From Klebsiella oxytoca (GTDB taxonomy: Bacteria; Pseudomonadota; Gammaproteobacteria; Enterobacterales; Enterobacteriaceae), in contig NZ_CP046115.1 in NCBI RefSeq assembly GCF_009707385.1, positions 2,418,001 through 2,482,000 of the forward strand: DNA of 64,000 bases, given 5' to 3'. Every line of letters starts with the position of its first letter. The first letter of the stretch is position 1. Made by a program: the position numbers and the translations under genes. The notes under the pieces are model-generated. The model was not told the DNA's origin, did no database searches, and was given only the letters and a program-made list of their open reading frames with translations. Shown here in pieces: positions 26,532 through 34,131 of the stretch.

Positions 26532-26588
26532 GAGCTGAGGCCATAAAATGATGACGGGATTTCGCGGTTGCCAAACCCCGTCATGCGG

Positions 26589-27302
26589 TTATGCGCCAAA
26601 CGCGCCGTCAATGGTGTGCATGGCTCCTGTTACAAACGAGGCTTCCGGGCCCGCCAGCCAGGCGACCATCGCCGCCACTTCTTCAGGGCGACCGTGGCGT
26701 TTAATCGCCATAAAACTGTGCATGAGCTCCTTCATGGGACCATTTTCCGGGTTGGCATCGGTATCAATAGGACCAGGCTGCACGACATTAACGGTAATTC
26801 CGCGTGGGCCAAAGTCCCGGGCCAGACCGCGCGCCAGGCCTTGCAGCGCTGACTTACTCACCGCATAAGCTGCCATTCCCGGAACGGGCATCCGATCGCC
26901 ATTCACCGAACCAATCACAATAATGCGTCCACCCTCTGGCATTTGTCGCGCCGCCTCAACCGCCGCATGGTAAGGGGCGTGAATATTGATGCGGAACAGG
27001 CGATCGATAGCATCGCTATCCTGTTCCAGCGCATCGCCGAAAATAGCAATACCGGCGTTGACAACCAGAACATCCAGCGGACCGCTCTCTCGTACCAGTT
27101 TAATTACCGCGTCACGGTCGGAGCTATCCGTTACCATCGCGGTGCTGCCCGTTTCCAGCGCCAGCTGCGCTGCGGCTTCAGGCGATCCGGAATAGCTGAA
27201 AATGACCGAAGCGCCATCGGCGACAAATCGTCGTACGATAGCGGCGCCAATACCACGACTGCCGCCCAAAACCAGTACCGATTTCTTCTGTGATGCAGCC
27301 AT
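26589..27302 (-). CDS. bdcA: Cyclic-di-GMP-binding biofilm dispersal mediator (SDR)
   Basis: A 237-residue SDR equal in length to E. coli BdcA and matching it closely throughout (LGGSRGIGAAIVRRFV; INIHAPYHAAVEAARQMPEGGRI; VVQPGPIDTDANPENGPM). The glycine motif and the YAVSK catalytic pair are present. E. coli BdcA is reported to bind cyclic-di-GMP and promote biofilm dispersal. It is divergent from bdcR across a 70-base region with a clear operator, as in E. coli. Confidence 0.92.
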   Translation of the reverse strand: MAASQKKSVLVLGGSRGIGAAIVRRFVADGASVIFSYSGSPEAAAQLALETGSTAMVTDSSDRDAVIKLVRESGPLDVLVVNAGIAIFGDALEQDSDAIDRLFRINIHAPYHAAVEAARQMPEGGRIIVIGSVNGDRMPVPGMAAYAVSKSALQGLARGLARDFGPRGITVNVVQPGPIDTDANPENGPMKELMHSFMAIKRHGRPEEVAAMVAWLAGPEASFVTGAMHTIDGAFGA

Positions 27303-27319
27303 TTATGTGTTCCTCATGA

Positions 27320-27341
27320 TATTGTAGTGAGGATTACAATA
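27320..27341. promoter_or_regulatory. Probable BdcR operator
   Basis: A perfect 7+7 inverted repeat, TATTGTA-N8-TACAATA, lies midway between bdcA and bdcR. A second, weaker dyad TAGTGAGCACTA at 27374-27385 shares the TGTAGTGAG word and overlaps the bdcR start. Both suit a TetR dimer that represses bdcA and its own gene. Confidence 0.7.
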
Positions 27342-27376
27342 TGCTTCGGCAAATCACGCTGTCAAGGAGTAATGTA

Positions 27377-27970
27377 GTGAGCACTATAAAACCAGGTCGC
27401 AACCCGGGGCGACCTCGTCAGTTTGATCCGGCGCAGGCTATTGAAACGGCCCAGCACCTCTTTCACTCAAGAGGATACGATGCGGTGAGCATTGCCGATT
27501 TGACGAAAGCGTTCGGTATCAATCCTCCGAGTTTTTACGCCGCCTATGGCAGCAAACTCGGGCTGTATACGCGCGTCCTGGAGCGCTATAGCCGCACCGG
27601 CGCTATCCCTCTGACGGCGCTTTTGCGCGACGATCGCCCTCTGGCTCAATGTCTGATTGATGTGCTGAACGAAGCGGCAAGACGCTATGTCGCCGATCCG
27701 GCGGCGGCGGGCTGCCTGGTGCTGGAGGGGATCCATTGTAACGATTCTGCGGCGCGGAAGGCGGCGTGCGAACTGCACTCCGCTGCGGAAAACAGCATCA
27801 GAGAATATATTACCCGAAGAGATCCGCAGAATGCCGTTCGCCTGACCGATTATATGGCCACGCTAATGGCCGGCCTTTCTGCAAAAGCACGGGCAGGCGA
27901 TAGTCTTGAACGTTTGCAGGAAACCGTCCGGCTTGCGGGCCTGGCGCTGGAGCAGCAACTTCCACGTTGA
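27377..27970 (+). CDS. bdcR: TetR family repressor of bdcA
   Basis: A 197-residue TetR regulator matching E. coli BdcR, including its N-terminal PGRPRQF start, the helix-turn-helix VSIADLTKAFGINPPSFYAAYGSK and the LVLEGIH segment. I choose the GTG at 27377, which has AAGGAG seven bases upstream; the ATG at 27341 lies inside the operator dyad and would add 12 residues unlike the family. It represses bdcA, the divergent neighbour. Confidence 0.88.
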   Translation: MSTIKPGRNPGRPRQFDPAQAIETAQHLFHSRGYDAVSIADLTKAFGINPPSFYAAYGSKLGLYTRVLERYSRTGAIPLTALLRDDRPLAQCLIDVLNEAARRYVADPAAAGCLVLEGIHCNDSAARKAACELHSAAENSIREYITRRDPQNAVRLTDYMATLMAGLSAKARAGDSLERLQETVRLAGLALEQQLPR

Positions 27971-28001
27971 GGAAAAAGGGGGCGTTTGGGCCCCCATTAA
28001 T

Positions 28002-28205
28002 TTATTTCGCGATAATCTCTGCGGTCATATGTACTTTATTGCCCATTCGCGCTGCAATAATTTTATATGATTTTCCGCCTTCCTTTTGTGTTAATAATCT
28101 GATTTTACTTTCCGTATTTTCCAGAGTGTCACCGGTTGCGCTGATAGTCTGAGCACTAACGGTGACGGGCATCACAAAAAATAAAAAAATGAACGCTGTT
28201 TTCAT
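28002..28205 (-). CDS. Secreted DUF1471 (YhcN/BhsA family) protein
   Basis: A 67-residue periplasmic protein with a signal peptide (about residues 1-18, ending VSAQ) and the small DUF1471 domain, ending in the typical YKIIAARMGNKVHMTAEI pattern. E. coli relatives (BhsA, McbA, YhcN) respond to stress and affect biofilm. The start at 28205 has AGGA upstream. It follows the NmrA-like gene by 29 bases on the same strand and may share its message. Confidence 0.75.
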   Translation of the reverse strand: MKTAFIFLFFVMPVTVSAQTISATGDTLENTESKIRLLTQKEGGKSYKIIAARMGNKVHMTAEIIAK

Positions 28206-28234
28206 AGAATTAATATCCTGAGCGGGTGAAGGGA

Positions 28235-29164
28235 TCAAATAACGGTTTTAAGCCATGAGGCAATATTCTGGGTCGGAATATTATTTTGCGCATTCCATGT
28301 TTCGCTCATTGGCCACCACATACCGTCTCCCCGCGCAAAGGCAGCGCGATAGCGAAGCATCTGGTCGTCTGGCTTTAAGCGCAGCTGCTCCTGGAGCGTG
28401 GATAAGGTAAGTACATTTTTTGAAAAGGTTTTCTTTGTTACGCGTTCCACGGTTTCCGCCAGTTTTCCATAAGAGGTAGTTTCCCCTGCGATAAATATCA
28501 CTTCGTTTATAATTCGTGGTTGAAACAAATAAATGGCGGTGGTCAGATGGCCAATATCCGCAGGAGAGGTAACGGTGATCTGGGTATCCCATCCCCCGAG
28601 AGCATTAATGGTGTTTTTGGATAAATTAACCACGTCGAACGCTGGCTCGAAAAGAAAACTGGTAAACATGCCGGTTGAAATAATTACCCATTCTGTTGCG
28701 GTCTGCGCACGCAATAACGTTCTGACGTCATACTGTTCATCCCAGACGGGCTGGCCGCTGCCTTTGCCGACCACATCGTAATTAACCCCGAACTGCCAGG
28801 GAAAATAGCGTTTTACCCCGGCCTCCAGCGCCGCACGGGTAATTTTTATCTGCGTTCCGGCTCCGGCAATAAAGCCCATACAGTTGATGATGGTAGCAAA
28901 ATTCGCAAAGTGGTCTTTTAGCGCGGCCTCGGTACTGCCCGCTACGTCGATGGCGATAAACTCTGCCCCCATATCGGCGAGTTTTTGATGAGTATCGGAA
29001 AGCAGTGTGCCTCGCTCATCCCACGAGCCCGGCGACACCACGACGGAGACCGTACCATTCCGCTGTATGACTGCTGGCACCAGCGAATCCAGGACGGCAG
29101 CGCCCAATTGTCCTGCTCCCAGTACCAATACTTTTTCGCCTGTAGTGACATTATTATCTTTCAT
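28235..29164 (-). CDS. NmrA/isoflavone reductase-like oxidoreductase
   Basis: A 309-residue atypical SDR with the Rossmann motif LGAGQLGAAVLDSL near residue 15 and the FGVNYD segment usual in the isoflavone-reductase-like group. It is unlike the NmrA gene at 6090 in detail. It is divergent from the LysR gene at 29307, which probably regulates it, and precedes the DUF1471 gene. Substrate unknown. Confidence 0.8.
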   Translation of the reverse strand: MKDNNVTTGEKVLVLGAGQLGAAVLDSLVPAVIQRNGTVSVVVSPGSWDERGTLLSDTHQKLADMGAEFIAIDVAGSTEAALKDHFANFATIINCMGFIAGAGTQIKITRAALEAGVKRYFPWQFGVNYDVVGKGSGQPVWDEQYDVRTLLRAQTATEWVIISTGMFTSFLFEPAFDVVNLSKNTINALGGWDTQITVTSPADIGHLTTAIYLFQPRIINEVIFIAGETTSYGKLAETVERVTKKTFSKNVLTLSTLQEQLRLKPDDQMLRYRAAFARGDGMWWPMSETWNAQNNIPTQNIASWLKTVI

Positions 29165-29306
29165 TGTGGCTCCTTACTCACTTAATCGCCGTATTGACCG
29201 GCTGTGAGAGAAGTTTAGGCTGGCATCACTCATTCGATAAGTACACGAGGATAGGTTAGACTGTTCGTAAAAATGGGATAATCAGGCGATTATTTATGGG
29301 GGAAAT

Positions 29307-30212
29307 ATGGATAAGCTGGAATCAATGCAGGTCTATGTTTGTGTCGTGGATACCCATAGTTTCGCCAGAGCGGCAGAGGTACTCGGTCTTCCGCGGTCAA
29401 CGGTATCGCGGGTGATTAAGGAACTGGAAGCATATCTGGGAATTCAGCTTTTACAGCGAACGACCCGCAAGCTCAGCGTGACCCCGGACGGCTACCACTA
29501 TTATGAAGAGTGCAAAAGGCTTCTGGCCGAGATAGCGACGCTCGAGTCCTCTTTTCCCGGCAGATTTGCCCAGCCCACAGGCCGTTTTAAAGTGGGGATG
29601 CCCCAGTCACTTGCCCGACACTGTATTATCCCCAGACTTCCTGATTTTCTGCAGCACTATCCCGACCTGGAGCTGACGCTCTGCTCAAGCGATCATGTGG
29701 CAGACCTTATTCAGGAAGGGTATGACTGCGCGATCCGCACCGGCAGAATTGACGATTCAACCACCCTCGTTGCTCGTCCGCTTGCTAATTTTAGCTGGGT
29801 GATTGTGGCCTCTCCGGCCTATATTGCCGCCTGGGGGAAGCCGGAAAATCTTGAACATCTGGAAAGACACCGCGCTGTTGGCTACCTGAACCATCGTACC
29901 GGGCGACCCATCGAGTGGTTTTTTACGCTGGCGGAGGAAGATCGCGCGATACGGATGAAAGAGACGCTGGTCGTTGATGATACCGATGCCTATATTCAGG
30001 CCGGAATACAAGGGCTTGGGTTAATTCGTATTGCCAGCTATCTGGCTATGCCGTATCTGCGCAGCGGCCAGCTGGTTTCCTGTATGGATAACTTCTCCTT
30101 TGCTTTGCCGCTTTCTCTGGTCTATCCGCAGAACAGATATCTGCCGCCTTCGGTACGCGCTTTTTATGCCTGGAGCAAAAGCATTTTGCAGCAAGTCAGC
30201 TCCGATAAATAA
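29307..30212 (+). CDS. LysR family transcriptional regulator
   Basis: A 301-residue LysR protein of the DmlR-like group, with helix-turn-helix FARAAEVLGLPRSTVSRVIKELEAYLG and an effector domain from about residue 90. The start has a GGGGGA ribosome site. The 140-base gap to the divergent NmrA-like gene is the likely control region for both. Confidence 0.86.
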   Translation: MDKLESMQVYVCVVDTHSFARAAEVLGLPRSTVSRVIKELEAYLGIQLLQRTTRKLSVTPDGYHYYEECKRLLAEIATLESSFPGRFAQPTGRFKVGMPQSLARHCIIPRLPDFLQHYPDLELTLCSSDHVADLIQEGYDCAIRTGRIDDSTTLVARPLANFSWVIVASPAYIAAWGKPENLEHLERHRAVGYLNHRTGRPIEWFFTLAEEDRAIRMKETLVVDDTDAYIQAGIQGLGLIRIASYLAMPYLRSGQLVSCMDNFSFALPLSLVYPQNRYLPPSVRAFYAWSKSILQQVSSDK

Positions 30213-30954
30213 TGGCGCGGCATGTTTTTTTAACCGAGTCATCATTGAGGATGGTCGGCGTTTAATGCCTGCGCGCGTTGCTTCTTTTATCGGTAAAAAT
30301 ATTTTACCGAGTTTGCGGCGGTGGGACCGGTAGTGGAGATATAGATGAAAATAAAGCTTGCTATTCATCGTCAGCTATGTGATTAATGGTCAGTCGATTT
30401 ACTACATAGATGAATTAATAAAACGGTTTAGTGAAGCAGTTCTCCTCTCAAGCGTTATCCATAGATAATCCTTCTTTAGAGTCTCCCTGTCGTGATTAAC
30501 TAAACTCGGTGTAGTGAATAAATTTTTAGTTTTTCTGAACCTGCGACAACGATGACGGTCTAAACCCGAGTAGACAGGCCAGAAGCTGACGCAAACGGTG
30601 GTATTGAAAGCGGGAGTTTTGCTATCCCCGTTGAGCGTAAAAAATAGTGCATATGAGATGTCGATATTCGCAATGCACGCAACTATTGTTATTGAAATTT
30701 ACCAAACATTACGTGCCCTGAGGGCAAATTAAGAATCGAACAACATTAAAAAATCGCTGGTGCAGTAATAGAGTAAGGTCTGAAGCGAGCTTCAGATGTA
30801 TCTATAAGAAGTAATGACAATGATGTCATTGTTATTCTCAACCATTCAGAGCAGCGCTCCGCGCTGTTACAGAAAGCCCGGGAAGGTGTTTTCTGTGAAT
30901 TATGGCCAGATGTCCCTGCGGTAGAGAATGTTGTAGCAAAAAGAGGCTAACATC
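30213..30954 (+). other. Long leader region before the ymcF-type gene
   Basis: Some 740 AT-rich bases without a canonical gene. The last part is notable: an open frame from 30777 to 30950 reads a plausible small protein (…VIVILNHSEQRSALLQKARE…, then GVFCELWPDVPAVENVVAKRG) but has no ATG, GTG or TTG start, and it ends four bases before the ymcF-type start. Two hairpins, CTGAAG-CGAG-CTTCAG at 30780-30795 and AATGACA-ATGA-TGTCATT at 30813-30830, lie at its head. I find no CspA-type gene or clear cold box here. Nothing recognisable lies between 30213 and 30770. Confidence 0.4.
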
Positions 30955-31143
30955 ATGATTGACCACATTCATTTCAGATGCCCATGCTGCCATGGGTCAC
31001 AGTACAGAACATCAAGTTACGATGTTTCTGAAAAAAATCCGTTTGGTGCGAAATGCATTTTTTGTAAATCGGCAATGATTACATTTGATAATATTGCACC
31101 GTCTATTTCCAGAAACGCAGCATCGCTGGAATTACGCAAGTAG
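30955..31143 (+). CDS. ymcF: Small zinc-ribbon-like cold-shock protein, YmcF/YnfQ type
   Basis: A 62-residue protein that matches the E. coli small cold-shock proteins YmcF/YnfQ in length and sequence (HIHFRCPCCHGSQYRTS and GAKCIFCKSAMITFDN). Two CxxC pairs (CPCC and CIFC) suggest a zinc ribbon. In E. coli the genes stand beside cspG or in the Qin prophage near cspI, and are induced by cold. Here no CspA homologue adjoins it. The ribosome site AGAGG lies nine bases upstream. Which of the two names fits better is open. Confidence 0.8.
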   Translation: MIDHIHFRCPCCHGSQYRTSSYDVSEKNPFGAKCIFCKSAMITFDNIAPSISRNAASLELRK

Positions 31144-31205
31144 CGTAGCGGCTCCTGAAAGGAGCCTTGATCGTCTAAAAGTAACGTTTTACCATTTGGT
31201 GACGA

Positions 31206-31234
31206 GGCTGCCTGCGGGTAGCCTTTTAGTTTTT
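31206..31234 (+). terminator. Rho-independent terminator after the ymcF-type gene
   Basis: GGCTGCC-TGCG-GGTAGCC forms a seven-pair stem (one G-U) followed by TTTTAGTTTT. Another hairpin without T-run, GGCTCC-TGAAA-GGAGCC, lies just before at 31150-31166. Confidence 0.75.
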
Positions 31235-31263
31235 GATGAATTTAAATAACGTCATGCCTTTCT

Positions 31264-31491
31264 AAGATGGCCTGACGTGAAAAAATGCCGCGCCAGGCCA
31301 TCTTTATGCAATACGCTCAGGGAGTTCTCAGACGGGAAATCGCAAAAATCAGCGGTATTAGTTTTTTCAGCTGGTTATTACGGCCATTTCGTCGCGCAGA
31401 CAGCGAAATAGATCTTCCCCCGTTATTCAGCAGGGCATGATTACTGTGATGGCGACCATCACAGAAGCTAAAAAACGAATGCTTCTGTGAT
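31264..31491. repeat. Cluster of strong inverted repeats
   Basis: The 370-base gap between the ymcF-type gene and the next gene holds three dyads: an 11-base perfect repeat AAGATGGCCTG/CAGGCCATCTT (31264-31304), then CTGTGATGG-CGA-CCATCACAG (31444-31464), and ATCACAGAAGC/GCTTCTGTGAT (31458-31491). The last two share bases and cannot form together. No gene is visible here. Confidence 0.6.
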
Positions 31492-31519
31492 CTGGAAATA
31501 GCAGGAGATAACCGCCTGG

Positions 31520-31717
31520 CTACTTCACGACTTTCTTGCGAGAAATAACGAAGCGATCGTCGACGCGCGTAAGCTTCGTCCCATTAGTACAGTACTCAAT
31601 AGCAAAATTAAAAAACTCATCAGAGTCGAGCTCGAAATTCAGCTCGATTTTAATCGCGTCAGCGGACTGAAGAAGCTGCTGTGCCTGTTCCAGATTGTTG
31701 GCTTTTACTGTTCCCAT
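31520..31717 (-). CDS. Small acidic hypothetical protein
   Basis: A 65-residue protein with no family that I recognise. The start has a strong GAGGTG ribosome site seven bases upstream, so translation is likely. It has no signal peptide or membrane segment; an N-terminal helical, glutamine-rich half is followed by an acidic stretch and a basic end. Small orphan genes of this kind near umuDC and a Qin-type cold-shock gene suggest old prophage material. Confidence 0.55.
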   Translation of the reverse strand: MGTVKANNLEQAQQLLQSADAIKIELNFELDSDEFFNFAIEYCTNGTKLTRVDDRFVISRKKVVK

Positions 31718-31833
31718 TTCTTCACCTCGTTTTAGCGTTGGTGGCTTCCGGGCTCTATCTTACAGGCTTTGTTTTACGAGCGTGTGACACGGCTTTGCAT
31801 TTGCGTTTTCAGCTTGTTTGCAAACCCGCGGTA

Positions 31834-31865
31834 ACCATCGCTATAAATCTGCTGATAGCGATGGT
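31834..31865. repeat. 11-base inverted repeat between two small genes
   Basis: ACCATCGCTAT and ATAGCGATGGT flank a ten-base loop just downstream of the gene ending at 31879 (minus strand). It could end that transcript, but no T-run follows. Confidence 0.45.
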
Positions 31866-31878
31866 ATTGCGTACATTC

Positions 31879-32073
31879 TTAGTCAACGTTATTGAAGTAG
31901 TCCCGCGCCGCCGCCTCGACGCTCTTTTCATCGATACCCGTTTTCTCAGTGATAGAAGCAACAAACGGCCTGAACTTCTCCGTCATCACATGCCCTCCGT
32001 CCCAATGAGCGACATAAAAACGGCACTGATAACGATAAAAGTGGAGAGTGATGTCTCCTGACATGTAATACAT
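31879..32073 (-). CDS. Small hypothetical protein
   Basis: A 64-residue protein, not recognised. I start it at 32073, where GGAG lies eight bases upstream; a further 13 in-frame codons reach 32112 without ribosome site. The sequence runs from an aromatic, beta-like N-terminal half to a helical acidic C-terminal half. It reads away from umuDC and the LexA box at 32321, about 250 bases from it. Confidence 0.5.
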   Translation of the reverse strand: MYYMSGDITLHFYRYQCRFYVAHWDGGHVMTEKFRPFVASITEKTGIDEKSVEAAARDYFNNVD

Positions 32074-32320
32074 ATGAATCTCCAGTTCAGTATGTCGGAC
32101 AGATAACAACAAGTTATGGGCAAAGAGCGCAACACCTGATTCTATCCTCCTCCCAATTAGGGGAAATATCCAGCGTGCAGTACCAAACCATCCTTAATAC
32201 GTAGGGAGAGAAGCTCGCCAGTTCAGCGCCATGCAAGCCCGCACGCTAAATTTACCGCAACTTCAACACCTTCGCGCCAATGCTTGACTGGCGACTTGAA
32301 AACCTCGGCGAATCATTGAT

Positions 32321-32340
32321 ACTGTATATAAATACAGTAT
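32321..32340 (+). promoter_or_regulatory. LexA (SOS) box of umuDC
   Basis: TACTGTATATAAATACAGTA differs from the ideal LexA box TACTGTATATATATACAGTA at one base. It lies 18 bases before the umuD start and overlaps the expected promoter, so umuDC is under tight SOS repression. Confidence 0.93.
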
Positions 32341-32357
32341 TCACGAGTGAGTCTATT

Positions 32358-32780
32358 ATGATGTTCTACAAACCGGTTGAATTGCGTCAGATCGTGTCGA
32401 TCCCGCTATTTAGCGATTATGTGCAATGTGGGTTTCCCAGCCCGGCGCAGGATTACATTGAGAAGAGGATAGACCTCAATGAACTTTGTATCAGCCATCC
32501 TGCGGCAACCTATTTTGTCATGGCCACGGGGATGTCGATGGTTGATGCCGGCATTTATGAAGGAACTCTTCTGGTGGTGGATCGCGGCCTGAAAGCGAAG
32601 CATGGCGATATCATCATTGCCTCAGTTGGCGGCGAATACACGGTTAAGCGACTGTGTATGCATCCTGTTATGCAGCTTTTGCCGATGAACCCGGATTTTC
32701 CGCCAATTGTGCTGCACAACGACGGTGAAGATCTGGAGATTTTTGGGGTCGTCACTTTCAGCATTAACAAGCTTCGCTAA
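32358..32780 (+). CDS. umuD: UmuD, self-cleaving subunit of DNA polymerase V
   Basis: A 140-residue S24-family protein. With the first of two adjacent ATG codons as start, numbering agrees with E. coli UmuD: cleavage site C24-G25 in VQCGFPSP, catalytic S60 in GMSMVD and K97 in YTVKRL. RecA filaments trigger its self-cleavage to UmuD', which joins UmuC as polymerase V for translesion synthesis. An in-frame extension back to 32280 would run through the LexA box and is rejected. Its stop overlaps the umuC start by one base (TAATG). Confidence 0.95.
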   Translation: MMFYKPVELRQIVSIPLFSDYVQCGFPSPAQDYIEKRIDLNELCISHPAATYFVMATGMSMVDAGIYEGTLLVVDRGLKAKHGDIIIASVGGEYTVKRLCMHPVMQLLPMNPDFPPIVLHNDGEDLEIFGVVTFSINKLR

Positions 32781-34045
32781 TGTTTGCCCTGGTGGATGTG
32801 AATTCATTTTATGCCAGCTGTGAAACGGTTTTCCGTCCTGATTTACGTGGACGTCCCGTCGTGGTGTTAAGCAACAACGACGGCTGCGTGATTGCCCGAA
32901 ATCACGAGGCTAAACTGCTGGATATCCCCATGGGCACGCCGTACTTCAAAGTGAAATCACAGTTTGCGCGCCATCAGGTGGCGGTATTTAGCAGCAACTA
33001 CGCTCTTTATGGCGATATGTCTAATCGTGTAATGACGCTTCTCGAAGAGCTGACCCCGGCGGTTTATCAATATTCCATTGATGAAGCGTTCGTGAATCTG
33101 AGCGGGATCCATCGTTCTGAAGAGCTTGAGGCCTTTGGTCGTCATGTGCGCAGCACATTATTGCAGTGTACCGGCCTGACGGTGGGGGTAGGGATCGGGC
33201 CAACGAAAACGCTGGCTAAGCTGGCTAACTACGCGGCAAAAAGATGGCCGAAATTCGAGGGCGTTGTCGATCTCTCTATACCGGTCCGGCAGAAGAAACT
33301 GCTGGAGAAAGTTGCCGTCGGTGAAATCTGGGGAGTGGGGCGACGTATTGCGAAAAAGCTCAACGAGATGGGGATTACAACGGCTCTTGAACTTGCCGGG
33401 ACGCCCACTTCGCTGATCAGAAAACATTTCAGCGTGGTGATGGAGCGCACCGTGCGGGAGCTGCGCGGCGAGGCCTGTCTTGAGCTGGAAGAGTATATGC
33501 CGACGAAACAGCAAATCATCTGCTCGCGCTCATTTAGCCAGAAGGTCAGCGAATACGGGCCGATGCGTGAAGCAATATGCAGCCATGCGGTTCGCGCCTC
33601 GGAGAAACTGCGCGCGGAGCACCAGTACTGCCGCTATGTATCCGCCTTTGTTAAAACCAGCCCCTTTGTGGGTAATGAAACCTATTACGGCAATGATGCC
33701 GGTACGAAAATACTTATTCCGACGCAGGATAGCCGGGATATTGTCGCTGCGGCGGTAAAATGCCTGGATACCATCTGGCGGGAGGGATACCGATATCAAA
33801 AGTGCGGCGTGATGCTGGGGGATTTCTTCAGCCAGGGAGTGGCTCAGCTAAGCCTGTTTGACGATTATCGCCCGCGAGCGAATAGCGAACGACTTATGAC
33901 GGTCCTTGATACCGTTAACCGGCGGGAAAAAGGCCAGCTCTGGTTTGCCGGACAGGGGATAGAACGTCGCTGGGAGATGAAACGGCATATGCTGTCGCCA
34001 GCCTACACCACCCGGTTCAGTGATTTACTACGGGTGAAACTGTAG
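32780..34045 (+). CDS. umuC: UmuC, Y-family DNA polymerase V catalytic subunit
   Basis: A 421-residue Y-family polymerase. The metal-binding carboxylates are D6 in FALVDVNSF and D101-E102 in SIDEAF. The beta-clamp-binding motif QLSLF lies at 356-360. The C-terminal DUF4113-type tail (ERRWEMKRHMLSPAYTTRFSDL) is complete. It is translationally coupled to umuD and shares its LexA-controlled promoter, giving an intact error-prone SOS polymerase. Confidence 0.95.
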   Translation: MFALVDVNSFYASCETVFRPDLRGRPVVVLSNNDGCVIARNHEAKLLDIPMGTPYFKVKSQFARHQVAVFSSNYALYGDMSNRVMTLLEELTPAVYQYSIDEAFVNLSGIHRSEELEAFGRHVRSTLLQCTGLTVGVGIGPTKTLAKLANYAAKRWPKFEGVVDLSIPVRQKKLLEKVAVGEIWGVGRRIAKKLNEMGITTALELAGTPTSLIRKHFSVVMERTVRELRGEACLELEEYMPTKQQIICSRSFSQKVSEYGPMREAICSHAVRASEKLRAEHQYCRYVSAFVKTSPFVGNETYYGNDAGTKILIPTQDSRDIVAAAVKCLDTIWREGYRYQKCGVMLGDFFSQGVAQLSLFDDYRPRANSERLMTVLDTVNRREKGQLWFAGQGIERRWEMKRHMLSPAYTTRFSDLLRVKL

Positions 34046-34131
34046 GCTGGCATGAAGCAAAGATGTCATCCGTTCAGGCAGCGCCAGCGGGAACTTCGCA
34101 GGCCGTTTTCCCGATGACGGCTACCCGCCGC

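Noticed and set aside
32280-32357. N-terminal extension of UmuD to 32280
   Set aside because: It would translate through the LexA box; the start at 32358 gives exact agreement with E. coli residue numbers for the cleavage and catalytic sites.
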